A DNA stretch of 64,000 nt from Oscillospiraceae bacterium (lineage in GTDB: Bacteria; Bacillota; Clostridia; Oscillospirales; JAAYXM01). Each line of letters opens with the position of its first letter. Within the stretch, counting starts at the first letter, position 1. Where the stretch lies: contig SVMJ01000003.1 of NCBI GenBank assembly GCA_015067485.1, positions 79,891 to 143,890 on the forward strand. Direction: 5' to 3'. Under the pieces are notes generated by a model. That model was not told the DNA's origin and ran no database searches. It worked only from the letters and a program-made list of their open reading frames with translations. A program made the position numbers and the translations under genes. Shown one piece after another: positions 42,899 to 51,261 of the stretch.

Positions 42899-44245
42899 AT
42901 GTTTTTATCACTTGAAGAATTCAGAAACTTCACGCCGACCAAACCCACCTATGCGGTATTCGGCTCTCCCATTCTCCATTCCCTTTCCCCGACTCTTCAA
43001 ACGCTACTCGCAGAAAAGCGTGGCACGGAAATTGATTATCTCAAAATAGAAGTTACAAAAGAAACGCTTCCGCTCGCGATTTCCCTTGCCAAAGAGAAAC
43101 TTTGCGGATTCAACTGTACCCATCCGCTTAAAGAAGAAATTATAAAGTATCTTGACTGTTTTGACACCAAAACGCGTATCCTAAATGCGTGTAACACCGT
43201 GTGTGTCGAAGACGGAAAGTTCTTTGGACACAACACAGACGGCTACGGCATCAAAACTGCGCTTTCCATGGGCGGTGTTGCGATGGAAGGTGCAAGAGCC
43301 CTCCTGCTCGGTTGCGGCGGCGCGGCATCCGCATTCGCATACGAAGCCTCGTGTGCAGAAACACATTTAACCATCGCGGCACGAAACACGGAAAAAGCAA
43401 AAGCATTTGCAAACCGTTTCCCGAATTTGCAGTATGATATCGTGTCTTTGGACAATGTTACAGGATCATTTGATTTTGTGGTCAATTCCACACCGGTCGG
43501 TATGGTCTCAAATCCAAATGAGACCCCCATTGATCTTTCTTCGGTGAATGTAAGCTTTGTCTATGACATGATTTACGAGCCTGCCATGACAAAACTTTTG
43601 CGTGATGCGGAGATGCAGAAAATCCCCTTTGACAACGGGCTTTCCATGCTGGTTTCACAGGGTGCTGAGTCGCAACGGTATTGGTTTGGCTTGGAGTATT
43701 CTTTGGAAGATCAATCCGAGATCATCGCGCACATCACCGCCCAAAAGATCAAACAGCAATTAGATGATCGCAACGTCGTGCTCTCAGGCTTTATGTGTGC
43801 AGGAAAAAGCACTCTCGGCTCGGGTCTTGCAAAAATTTTGGGCCGTGAATTCATTGACACCGATACTGTTTTGGCATCCGAATTCGGGTGCAGTATCTCG
43901 GAATTTTTCGCAAAGTATGGTGAAGCGGAATTCAGAATGCGGGAAGCGGAACTTATCTCCCGCTTGAGCGAAAAGAAAAACCGCGTGATCTCCCTGGGTG
44001 GCGGTGCGATTTTAAATCCGAAGAGCGCAGAGTCTCTGCGCGAAAACGGGATCGTTCTTTTCCTAAATCCCCCGTTTGAAACGCTCAGCAAACGCTTTGC
44101 CGGAGATTCCTCCCGTCCCCTTTTACAGCAGGACGGTCGTGAAAAACTCTATCACGAGCGTTTGCCGATTTACCGGAAAACCGCACATAAAACAGTAACT
44201 ACCCAAACCCTTTCCGAACTGCTCAAAATTTTACAAGGAGTTTGA
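42899..44245 (+). CDS. aroE/aroK: Fused shikimate dehydrogenase-shikimate kinase (AroE-AroK)
   Basis: 448 residues with two domains. AroE (~1-285): VFGSPILHSLSPTLQ, GFNCTHPLKEEI (catalytic Lys), NTDGYG, Rossmann GCGGAASAFA. AroK (297-448): P-loop GFMCAGKST at 297-305 (CA where the family mostly has GS/GA), substrate-binding FIDTD, ISLGGGA, and the lid SSRPLL. The fusion gives two consecutive-in-pathway but non-adjacent activities (AroE makes shikimate, AroK phosphorylates it). It abuts aroA by one nt. Confidence 0.94.
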   Translation: MFLSLEEFRNFTPTKPTYAVFGSPILHSLSPTLQTLLAEKRGTEIDYLKIEVTKETLPLAISLAKEKLCGFNCTHPLKEEIIKYLDCFDTKTRILNACNTVCVEDGKFFGHNTDGYGIKTALSMGGVAMEGARALLLGCGGAASAFAYEASCAETHLTIAARNTEKAKAFANRFPNLQYDIVSLDNVTGSFDFVVNSTPVGMVSNPNETPIDLSSVNVSFVYDMIYEPAMTKLLRDAEMQKIPFDNGLSMLVSQGAESQRYWFGLEYSLEDQSEIIAHITAQKIKQQLDDRNVVLSGFMCAGKSTLGSGLAKILGREFIDTDTVLASEFGCSISEFFAKYGEAEFRMREAELISRLSEKKNRVISLGGGAILNPKSAESLRENGIVLFLNPPFETLSKRFAGDSSRPLLQQDGREKLYHERLPIYRKTAHKTVTTQTLSELLKILQGV

Positions 44246-44249
44246 TATC

Positions 44250-44501
44250 ATGATCAAAAAAGGAAGTTACAAACCGCAAGGGGTTTGTTCCCGACAGATT
44301 GATTACGAAATTGAAGACGGAATCGTAACCGCACTCAAGTTCACAGGCGGCTGCAACGGCAACTTGTCCGGCATCAGCAGATTGGTGGTCGGGATGCCGG
44401 TGGAGAAAGTGGTAGAACTGCTCTCCGGAACCACCTGTGGTTTCAAAAACACATCCTGCCCCGACCAACTTGCACGTGCACTCGCACGCGAAATGGAATG
44501 A
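44250..44501 (+). CDS. TSCPD-domain protein, TIGR03905 family
   Basis: 83 residues. The C-terminal NTSCPDQLARAL motif is the TSCPD signature found in the C-terminal region of class II ribonucleotide reductases; the stand-alone form is a clostridial family of unknown role. Cysteines at GVCSRQ, GGCNGN, TTCGFK and TSCPD could bind metal. Last gene of the aro operon, 4 nt after aroE/K, but probably unrelated in function. Confidence 0.85.
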   Translation: MIKKGSYKPQGVCSRQIDYEIEDGIVTALKFTGGCNGNLSGISRLVVGMPVEKVVELLSGTTCGFKNTSCPDQLARALAREME

Positions 44502-44505
44502 AATG

Positions 44506-44533
44506 AAGCACCTCGTTTTGAGGTGCTTTTTCT
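44506..44533 (+). terminator. Terminator of the aromatic operon
   Basis: AAGCACCTC, loop GTTTT, GAGGTGCTT then TTTC: 9-bp stem right after the TSCPD gene. Confidence 0.88.
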
Positions 44534-44545
44534 TTGCGATTCTTC

Positions 44546-44574
44546 TTGCAAATCCATGCAAATTAGGATAAAAT
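44546..44574 (+). promoter_or_regulatory. Promoter of wecB
   Basis: TTGCAA (44546-44551), 17-nt spacer, TAAAAT (44569-44574). Confidence 0.65.
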
Positions 44575-44605
44575 AGAAAAAAGAATATGTTTGGCGGTGA
44601 ATGAT

Positions 44606-45757
44606 TTGAAACCATTAAAAGTTATGACTGTTTTCGGCACACGTCCCGAAGCAATCAAGATGGCACCCCTTGTTTTGGAACTCGAGCGTCATCCCGAAAT
44701 TGAATCGATTGTCTGTGTAACCGCACAGCACCGTGAAATGCTGGACTCGGTTCTCAATATCTTTAATATCAAACCCGATTATGATCTGAATATTATGGCA
44801 CCCAAGCAGACCCTTGCATCCATCACCACCAAGGTTTTGCAAGGGCTGGATGAAGTCATCAACACGGCGAAACCGGATCTGATTTTGGTACACGGGGATA
44901 CTTCCACCACGTTTGCAGGTGCTTTGGCGGCATTTTATCACCGCGTAAAAGTCGGTCATGTGGAAGCAGGGCTTCGCTCGTTTGACAAATACTCCCCGTA
45001 TCCTGAAGAAGTCAACCGTAAACTCACGGGAACGATTGCAGATTTGCACTTCTGCCCCACCGAAAACAACGTGAAAAACTTGGAAAATGAAGCAATCACC
45101 GAAGGGATCTTCGTAACCGGAAATACAGTCATTGACGCACTCAAAACCACGGTGCGCGATTCTTATGAATTCCGCAGCGATGAACTGAAAAAAATTGACT
45201 TCGCAAGTTATCGCACGGTGCTTCTCACCGCACACCGCCGCGAAAACTACGGAAAACCTCTTGAAAACATCATGAACGCAACCAAAGCGTTGGTGGAACA
45301 GAATCCCGATATCCAAGTCATCTATCCGGTGCATCTCAGCCCGGTCGTTCGTGAAACCGTATTCCCGATTTTGGGCGATGTCGATCGTGTGCATTTGATT
45401 GATCCGATTGACGTGGATGATATGCACAACTTGATGGCGCGTTCCCATTTGATTTTGACCGACTCGGGCGGACTCCAAGAAGAAGCACCGTCTCTCGGCA
45501 AACCCGTTTTGGTGCTCCGTTGCGAAACTGAGCGCCCCGAAGCGGTGGATGCTGGAACCGTACAGATTGCAGGTGTGGAAGAAAAGACGATTTTCGATCT
45601 CGCCACCACCTTGCTTCGTGATTCTGATGCTTATGAAAAAATGGCACAAGCCGTCAACCCCTACGGAGACGGTCGTGCCAGCGAACGCATCGTGCGTGCG
45701 ATTTTGCACAGCATGTGTGGAATCGGTGAAAAGCCGGACCATTTCAGCGGAAAATAA
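44606..45757 (+). CDS. wecB: UDP-N-acetylglucosamine 2-epimerase (non-hydrolysing)
   Basis: 383 residues from TTG 44606, which gives the family N-terminus KPLKVMTVFGTRPEAIK; GGCGGTGA precedes it. Interconverts UDP-GlcNAc and UDP-ManNAc for wall teichoic acid or surface polysaccharide. VHGDTSTTFAGALAAFY, HVEAGLRS, HRRENYG and TDSGGLQEEAP are the conserved segments. GTG 44597 and ATG 44624 are alternative starts. A lone gene apart from the following unknown. Confidence 0.93.
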   Translation: MKPLKVMTVFGTRPEAIKMAPLVLELERHPEIESIVCVTAQHREMLDSVLNIFNIKPDYDLNIMAPKQTLASITTKVLQGLDEVINTAKPDLILVHGDTSTTFAGALAAFYHRVKVGHVEAGLRSFDKYSPYPEEVNRKLTGTIADLHFCPTENNVKNLENEAITEGIFVTGNTVIDALKTTVRDSYEFRSDELKKIDFASYRTVLLTAHRRENYGKPLENIMNATKALVEQNPDIQVIYPVHLSPVVRETVFPILGDVDRVHLIDPIDVDDMHNLMARSHLILTDSGGLQEEAPSLGKPVLVLRCETERPEAVDAGTVQIAGVEEKTIFDLATTLLRDSDAYEKMAQAVNPYGDGRASERIVRAILHSMCGIGEKPDHFSGK

Positions 45758-45775
45758 ACGAAAGGAGCGCAGAAG

Positions 45776-46537
45776 ATGAAATTACGGAAACCTTCCAAAA
45801 CATTGTTGGTCACGCTGGGGCTGATCGTGTTTTGCGTGATTTATGTTGCAATTTCATCTGCCCGCTCCGCTCGTCTTCGTGTTGAGACAATTCCATCTCT
45901 TCCCACAACGCATCCTTCCGATACGCAGACGCAGAACCCTGTCAGTCAAATTGATTTTGATCGGGTTTTGATCACACCTGACAATGTGATAAGCGTGATC
46001 GCAGAAATGCATCGGCCGGAACATTACTACTATGAAACCGAGTCGGAGTTGTTCGCAAAAGATGCTTCTGTCAAGTATTTCCACAAGGTTTGGCGCCAGG
46101 ATGCGTGGACGCGCATCGATTCGCTTACATCGGATTTATCGGTAAAACTTCATACTGTCTACGGACTTGAAAAGGCGTTTTACTGGGAACCCAATGCGCG
46201 TACCTATCACACATCCGCCATCGGGGATATTTCCTCCGATGAAAGCCAAATGCTCATGTCGTATGAGAACATTTTAGAACTCACACCCGATGAAATTGTT
46301 TCCGCTGAGTTTACTACTTATGAAAACCAGGGTGCGATCCATGTGGTTGCAAATCCTTCAGATTCCAACCACCAAACCGAATACTGGATCTCCACCGAAC
46401 ACGGTCTCCTGCTCGCAGGGATCGTAAAAAACGATGACACAGTATTTTACTCTATTAAAATGAGTGCACTAAATCTCGCAGAGCAGGAAGATGTGGTATT
46501 CAGTCTTCCGGACGGGAATTTGGCAATGAATCTTTAG
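45776..46537 (+). CDS. Membrane-anchored protein of unknown function
   Basis: 253 residues. One N-terminal transmembrane segment or uncleaved signal anchor (about 9-27, LLVTLGLIVFCVIYVAIS), a Thr/Pro/Gln linker to ~55, then a mixed alpha/beta extracytoplasmic domain with no family I recognise. It follows wecB by 18 nt with an AAAGGAG, so likely co-transcribed; a cell-envelope function is an inference from topology and context. Confidence 0.7.
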   Translation: MKLRKPSKTLLVTLGLIVFCVIYVAISSARSARLRVETIPSLPTTHPSDTQTQNPVSQIDFDRVLITPDNVISVIAEMHRPEHYYYETESELFAKDASVKYFHKVWRQDAWTRIDSLTSDLSVKLHTVYGLEKAFYWEPNARTYHTSAIGDISSDESQMLMSYENILELTPDEIVSAEFTTYENQGAIHVVANPSDSNHQTEYWISTEHGLLLAGIVKNDDTVFYSIKMSALNLAEQEDVVFSLPDGNLAMNL

Positions 46538-46794
46538 ATGCCGATCACGGCCGCAAGAACGAGCATGATCATGCGTTCCTCTTCATCCGCCTCGATCAGA
46601 AGTAGTGCCAATACCATCAACGGAAAGAGGCCGATTTCATTGAACTTCAGTTTCTCCAAAAACTGACTGACATTGAAATGGGCATTTTCCTTTCTATGCG
46701 GTTGCGATATCTCTTGTTTTTCGGGCGATGATCCAACGCGCGTATACAGCCCATCAAACGCGTCTCGGTCTTGCGGAAGATATCGGTTATACAC
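46534..46794 (-). CDS. Small hydrophobic-tail protein, unknown
   Basis: 86 residues. Polar N-terminal half; the C-terminus is IGLFPLMVLALLLIEADEEERMIMLVLAAVIGI, two hydrophobic stretches around an acidic turn. Similar short acidic-turn hydrophobic proteins are common in spore-forming clostridia. Third gene of a three-gene minus-strand cluster (47444-46534). The stop overlaps the convergent 45776 gene by 4 nt. Function unknown. Confidence 0.6.
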   Translation of the reverse strand: MYNRYLPQDRDAFDGLYTRVGSSPEKQEISQPHRKENAHFNVSQFLEKLKFNEIGLFPLMVLALLLIEADEEERMIMLVLAAVIGI

Positions 46795-47158
46795 CGTTCT
46801 CTTTCCCCCTCATGCTATGTATTGCGTGTTTTGCGACTTTGGTGAGTTTTACGATTTGCTTTGCTTTTTCAAGATGTGGCATATCGGCGGGCTTTGCGTA
46901 TTCCCTGAGTGCCTGCAACATATGGAATCTGCGGTCGCTCTCATCCTGATAGTCTTCCATAAAGGATAACACGGCGCTGAGTTGCTCGGGTTTCAGACTA
47001 TCAAACAGTCCTGATAAATTCGGAAGAACCGGCTCTCTTACTTCGGTCTCTTCCCGTACAGGTTCTTTTGCCCCGATACTTTGCGCTACCTCAAGAAGTT
47101 GACTCAGTCCATCGGGCGACGAGAGTAGCCCTTGAATCTTCTCTTCCAAATCACTCAT
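46787..47158 (-). CDS. Unknown helical protein
   Basis: 123 residues, no membrane segment. The first 30 residues (MSDLEEKIQGLLSSPDGLSQ) and the middle (LSGLFDSLKPEQLSAVLSFM) suggest short helical repeats; the C-terminus is basic. Overlaps the 46534 gene by 8 nt and follows the 47160 gene by one nt, so the three are translated together. No family recognised. Confidence 0.65.
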   Translation of the reverse strand: MSDLEEKIQGLLSSPDGLSQLLEVAQSIGAKEPVREETEVREPVLPNLSGLFDSLKPEQLSAVLSFMEDYQDESDRRFHMLQALREYAKPADMPHLEKAKQIVKLTKVAKHAIHSMRGKENGV

Positions 47159-47159
47159 A

Positions 47160-47444
47160 TCAAGACCCCTTTACCGCATCGATGATTTGGGAGATAAGCG
47201 CGGCACCCTCTTTTGTCTGAAGCAGGGATGTCAAAAGCATTTTGGCGGCATTTTTGTCTCCGTTCTTCGCTTGCTCTGCCGCTTTTTTCAATGCGTCACC
47301 ACCGCCGCTTGCCAAATTGGCAAGAAGTTTCTTTCCTTCGGCAGTATCCAGTATCTTTTGGAATTTATCCAGATTTTCAAGGATTTTTCCCCCGTCTGTG
47401 CTTGCGAGCAATGCGCGTGCTAAGAGTTCCATTTCGCTCGGCAT
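47160..47444 (-). CDS. Small Ala/Leu-rich helical protein, unknown
   Basis: 94 residues, Ala/Lys/Leu-rich, predicted wholly helical. The region LLANLASGGGDALKKAAEQ and AKMLLTSLLQTKEGAALISQ look like two related helical units. GGAGGTGCACAT precedes ATG. First gene of the unknown three-gene cluster. Function unknown. Confidence 0.65.
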   Translation of the reverse strand: MPSEMELLARALLASTDGGKILENLDKFQKILDTAEGKKLLANLASGGGDALKKAAEQAKNGDKNAAKMLLTSLLQTKEGAALISQIIDAVKGS

Positions 47445-47542
47445 ATGTGCACCTCCAAGTCAAAATTGTATTCACAGTATATGCTGCAACCATCTGTTTT
47501 GTGCTATTTCCGGTCAAAACTTTAAGATAATGAGGTGTTATT

Positions 47543-48040
47543 ATGCTTGATGCTCTCTTTGCAACCCGTCTTGGAAAAGCAATCACTTTACTTACCATCT
47601 CCGCAATGCCGGTCGTTGAATTGCGTGCCGCGATCCCGATCGGCGCAGCACAAGGTCTTCCTTTTTGGGAAACCTTTTTGATGTGCATTCTCGGGAATAT
47701 GCTCCCTATCCCCTTTGTAATTTTGTTCACCCAAAGAGTGTTTGGATACTTAAAACAGACCAAACTGTTCCACCGTCCTGCTTGTTGGCTTGAAAACCAC
47801 GTGATGAAAAAGGCACCTACGCTTTATAAATACCACATTTTGGGGCTTGTCATTTTAGTCGCCATCCCACTTCCCGGAACGGGTGCTTGGACCGGTGCGA
47901 TTCTTTCTGCGCTTCTCGGTATGCGGATGAAGCGTTCGCTTCCCGCAATCTTACTTGGCGTTATCATTGCCGCAACCGTCGTTGCCGGAATGTCTTACGG
48001 CTTTATCCAAGCGATTTCGCTCTTTGCTCCCGGCGTGTAG
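47543..48040 (+). CDS. Sm_multidrug_ex family membrane protein (COG2426)
   Basis: 165 residues, about four transmembrane helices. Signatures: SAMPVVELRAAIPIGAAQGLPFW near residue 20 and VAIPLPGTGAWTGAILSALLGM near 110. The family is annotated as small multidrug export proteins but is poorly characterised and related to the DedA superfamily. Shine-Dalgarno GAGGTG before ATG 47543. Divergent from the unknown cluster. Confidence 0.85.
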   Translation: MLDALFATRLGKAITLLTISAMPVVELRAAIPIGAAQGLPFWETFLMCILGNMLPIPFVILFTQRVFGYLKQTKLFHRPACWLENHVMKKAPTLYKYHILGLVILVAIPLPGTGAWTGAILSALLGMRMKRSLPAILLGVIIAATVVAGMSYGFIQAISLFAPGV

Positions 48041-48092
48041 CCGCACCCTTTCTCCTTTGTTTGCATAGTTTGTAACACAAAGGAGTGATCAG

Positions 48093-48332
48093 ATGCATTC
48101 TTGGTTTGATGCTTTGACCGCACTGTTTGCGGCATACGGTGTTGTGTTTTTCATTTGGTGGATCATAACACTTGTTTTCGCACGAAAAACTTCTGTAAAT
48201 TTCACATTCTGCATTCATTCACACACGGACCAAACCTACTTGAAATGGCTGAATTTTGCCGGAATTTTACCGCTACAAGAAAACGGAGAGATCAATGGAA
48301 CAGGAATTGATGACAATCGAAGGAACGGTTGA
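48093..48332 (+). CDS. Possible small single-pass membrane protein
   Basis: 79 residues. A strong AAAGGAGTGATCAG precedes ATG 48093. The start (MHSWFDALTALFAAYG) and one transmembrane helix (VVFFIWWIITLVFA, 17-30) look genuine. The C-terminal part shows no pattern and overlaps recD2 by 38 nt, so the frame may be altered there or the real protein shorter. Moderate to low confidence. Confidence 0.45.
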   Translation: MHSWFDALTALFAAYGVVFFIWWIITLVFARKTSVNFTFCIHSHTDQTYLKWLNFAGILPLQENGEINGTGIDDNRRNG

Positions 48333-50505
48333 AACCGTTATCTATCGCAACGAAGAAAACGGCTATGCGGTACTGCGCATTTTGACAAATGCAGGTAACA
48401 GCATTGTCGCGGTCGGTTGTCTTCCGAATGTCGGTTTGGGCGAGTATCTTCTCGCAAACGGAAATTGGGTAACACACCCCACTTACGGCGAACAATTTCA
48501 AGTGCAGGTGTGTGACCGCCGTCTCCCTGCGGCGGAAGGCGCAATTTTGGACTATCTCTCATCCGGCACTGTGAAGGGTGTGGGGAGAAAGACTGCCGAA
48601 AAAATCGTAGCTTTGTTCGGTACCGAGAGTTTCAACATCATTGAAACCGAACCAATTCGTCTGACCGAAATCCCGGGCATCACAAGAGCGAAAGCACTTG
48701 CCATTTCGGAGGATTTCAAATTGCAAAACGGGATTGCCCGTTTGATGGAATTCCTTTCCGGATACCAAGTAGACCCGCAAGTCGCTCTGCTTCTCTACCG
48801 TACATACGGCTCTCACGCGATTGAATTGATTCGGAACAATCCGTATCTTCTCAGTTATCCTGAATTCGGAGTTTCTTTCCAGACCGCAGACCGTCTCGCT
48901 TTTTCACTCGGCATCAGCGCGCATGCGCAATCCCGCGTGGAAGCGGCAGTACTCTACGAACTCAATTTCAACTCAGGTGCGGGGCATTGTTTTATCCCGT
49001 ACAATAAGTTATGCAAAATCACGGCTGATCTCATCGGTGTTCCCATCGAAACTGCAGAACGTGCGATCGAAACGCTGATTGGAGACTCCTTGGTCGTCCG
49101 AGAAGAAATCTGCGGTGAGACCGCATGTTATCTCTGCGACCTATATGAAGCGGAACACTTTGTGGCGCAGAAAATTTCCGAGTTAACCGACGGGTATCGG
49201 GATGCTCCCTGGAACCCGGATGATATGATTTCTAAAATCGAAAAGAGCATGGGGATCACCTATTCCCCATTGCAATTTGAAGCGGTCCGTACCGCGGCAA
49301 ACTCCCCCGTCTTTATTTTGACGGGAGGACCCGGCACGGGTAAAACCACCATCATCCGCGGGATTCTTTCCATGTTTGCTTCGCGCAAACTGGAATGCTT
49401 TCTTGCCGCACCCACGGGGCGTGCTGCAAAGCGGATGAGTGAGTTTTGCGGCGTGGAAGCAAAAACCATTCACCGTATGCTCGAGATGAACTATTCTACT
49501 ACGGGGCTTGCTCCAAGTTTCGGTGTCAACCACGAAGCCCCGCTCGAATGCGATGTTCTGATTTTGGACGAGGTCTCCATGGTAGATCTCCCACTCATGC
49601 GTGCGGTGTTGGATGCACTCAAGCCCGGTGCACGCTTGATTCTGGTGGGCGATGCTGACCAGCTCCCCTCGGTAGGTCCCGGGAACGTGCTCAAAGACCT
49701 GATCGATTCGGGAAAAATTCCGACGGTTGCACTCACTCAAATCTATCGTCAGGCAGAGACCAGTCAGATCATCACGGGCGCACACGAAATCAACCACGGA
49801 ACCCTTCCCGATCTGACACGCAAAGACGGGGATTTGTTCTTCATCAAACGCTCGGATTATCAGAATTTGATTGATACGGTTTTAGAACTTTGCACCACAA
49901 GACTCCCCAACAAAATGGGCATTGCACCGAATCAAATCCAGGTACTCACGACCAACCGAAAATATGAGACAGGCACAATCATACTAAACCGCAAACTGCA
50001 AGAAGCACTCAATCCGCCTGATGAATCCAAGGCAGAGAAACGCATTGGAGAACGGGTGTTCCGCGTGGGCGACCGCGTGATGCAGACCAAAAACAACTAT
50101 GATCTGCTTTGGTCTGCGGAAACCAATGGCGATGGCGGCATGGGCATCTTCAACGGCGATATCGGTGAAATATTTGACATCAATCACGCAAGTGAGATGA
50201 TGACCATACGCTTTGACGAACGGATCGCACACTATCCGTTTTCCAACTTAAACGAACTGGAACTTGCGTATGCCATGACCGTGCATAAAGTGCAGGGTTG
50301 TGAATTCAAAGTGGTGATTTTTGTCGCACTTGGCGGCTCGCCCTATCTGCTCCACCGCAGCGTACTCTATACCGCGGTTACCCGTGCGCGTGAGTGTCTG
50401 GTGTTGGTGGGAGACTACCCCACGCTGAGTCAAATGGTGCAAAACAACAAGCAACGCAAACGTTACAGTGGTTTGCGTGCTCGCCTTATCGATATGCTCA
50501 AATAA
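48295..50505 (+). CDS. recD2: RecD2-type SF1B DNA helicase
   Basis: 736 residues from ATG 48295 (CGGAGAGATCA ahead). N-terminal OB-fold (EGTVETVIYRNEENGYAVLRI) and helix-hairpin-helix region (~90-200), then Walker A LTGGPGTGKTT near residue 348, Walker B LILDEVSM, GDADQLPSVGPG, and motif VI YTAVTRARECLVLVGD. RecD2 is the stand-alone 5'-3' helicase of genomes without RecBC; acts in repair. The comF gene follows. Confidence 0.94.
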   Translation: MEQELMTIEGTVETVIYRNEENGYAVLRILTNAGNSIVAVGCLPNVGLGEYLLANGNWVTHPTYGEQFQVQVCDRRLPAAEGAILDYLSSGTVKGVGRKTAEKIVALFGTESFNIIETEPIRLTEIPGITRAKALAISEDFKLQNGIARLMEFLSGYQVDPQVALLLYRTYGSHAIELIRNNPYLLSYPEFGVSFQTADRLAFSLGISAHAQSRVEAAVLYELNFNSGAGHCFIPYNKLCKITADLIGVPIETAERAIETLIGDSLVVREEICGETACYLCDLYEAEHFVAQKISELTDGYRDAPWNPDDMISKIEKSMGITYSPLQFEAVRTAANSPVFILTGGPGTGKTTIIRGILSMFASRKLECFLAAPTGRAAKRMSEFCGVEAKTIHRMLEMNYSTTGLAPSFGVNHEAPLECDVLILDEVSMVDLPLMRAVLDALKPGARLILVGDADQLPSVGPGNVLKDLIDSGKIPTVALTQIYRQAETSQIITGAHEINHGTLPDLTRKDGDLFFIKRSDYQNLIDTVLELCTTRLPNKMGIAPNQIQVLTTNRKYETGTIILNRKLQEALNPPDESKAEKRIGERVFRVGDRVMQTKNNYDLLWSAETNGDGGMGIFNGDIGEIFDINHASEMMTIRFDERIAHYPFSNLNELELAYAMTVHKVQGCEFKVVIFVALGGSPYLLHRSVLYTAVTRARECLVLVGDYPTLSQMVQNNKQRKRYSGLRARLIDMLK

Positions 50506-50518
50506 CAGAGGAATTCCC

Positions 50519-51205
50519 ATGAAACTACTGAAGAAACTTTCCGAATTGTTGTTCCCGCCAAGGTGCGTGTTCTGTCATCGGATCTTGACACAAAACGATA
50601 TCATCTGCGTAGATTGCAGCGCTTCACTTCCCTATCGCTCCAAGAAAAACAGGGTCGAGACACTCCCTTATGTGGATGCCTGCATTACCCCGTTTTATTA
50701 TAAAGACTCTGTCCGTGATGCGGTGATGCGATATAAATTCCGTGGCGTGACCGGAAACGCAGATGTGTTTGCCCGCCTGATGCTCGAATGTTACGAGCAG
50801 GAACTGTTTGGTAAAACCGATTTGATCACATGGGTCCCTGTCAGCCGTCGCCGTCTGCGTAAGCGCGGCTATGACCAAGCAGAGAAACTGGCAAAATCCC
50901 TTGGCGTTTTGGTGGGACGTACCCCGCTCAAAACCCTTGTCAAGATTCGTCATAACAACCCGCAATCCTTGCAGAAAACTCCCGCAGGTCGCCGTGCAAA
51001 CGTCATCGGTACTTATCGCATCGGCAAAGAATCGGTTGCAGGCAAAAGTGTTTTGCTCATCGACGACGTGGTAACAAGCGGCAGTACGGTTTCCGAATGT
51101 GCATATGTTCTCCGTGCCGCAGGTGCGAAAAAAGTTTATGTTTTGGCACTGGCTAAGACTCCAAAATTCAAAAAAGGATTGAAAGTTGTCAAAAATCGGT
51201 TATAA
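50519..51205 (+). CDS. comF: ComF-family phosphoribosyltransferase-like protein
   Basis: 228 residues from ATG 50519. N-terminal zinc finger (PPRCVFCHRIL and CVDC, residues ~14-40) and a C-terminal PRTase domain with VLLIDDVVTSGSTVSE (PRPP loop). ComF acts in DNA uptake in naturally competent bacteria; most clostridia carry it without known competence. It is 13 nt after recD2. Its stop codon overlaps the -10 box of mreB. Confidence 0.9.
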   Translation: MKLLKKLSELLFPPRCVFCHRILTQNDIICVDCSASLPYRSKKNRVETLPYVDACITPFYYKDSVRDAVMRYKFRGVTGNADVFARLMLECYEQELFGKTDLITWVPVSRRRLRKRGYDQAEKLAKSLGVLVGRTPLKTLVKIRHNNPQSLQKTPAGRRANVIGTYRIGKESVAGKSVLLIDDVVTSGSTVSECAYVLRAAGAKKVYVLALAKTPKFKKGLKVVKNRL

Positions 51206-51206
51206 T
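51179..51206 (+). promoter_or_regulatory. Promoter of mreB inside the end of comF
   Basis: TTGAAA (51179-51184), 16-nt spacer, TATAAT (51201-51206); the TAA stop of comF (51203-51205) lies in the -10 hexamer. Confidence 0.75.
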
Positions 51207-51261
51207 GGAAATAGCAAAATAAATGACACGGACTTTTCCGTTGTTGGTTGAGGTGTATAGT

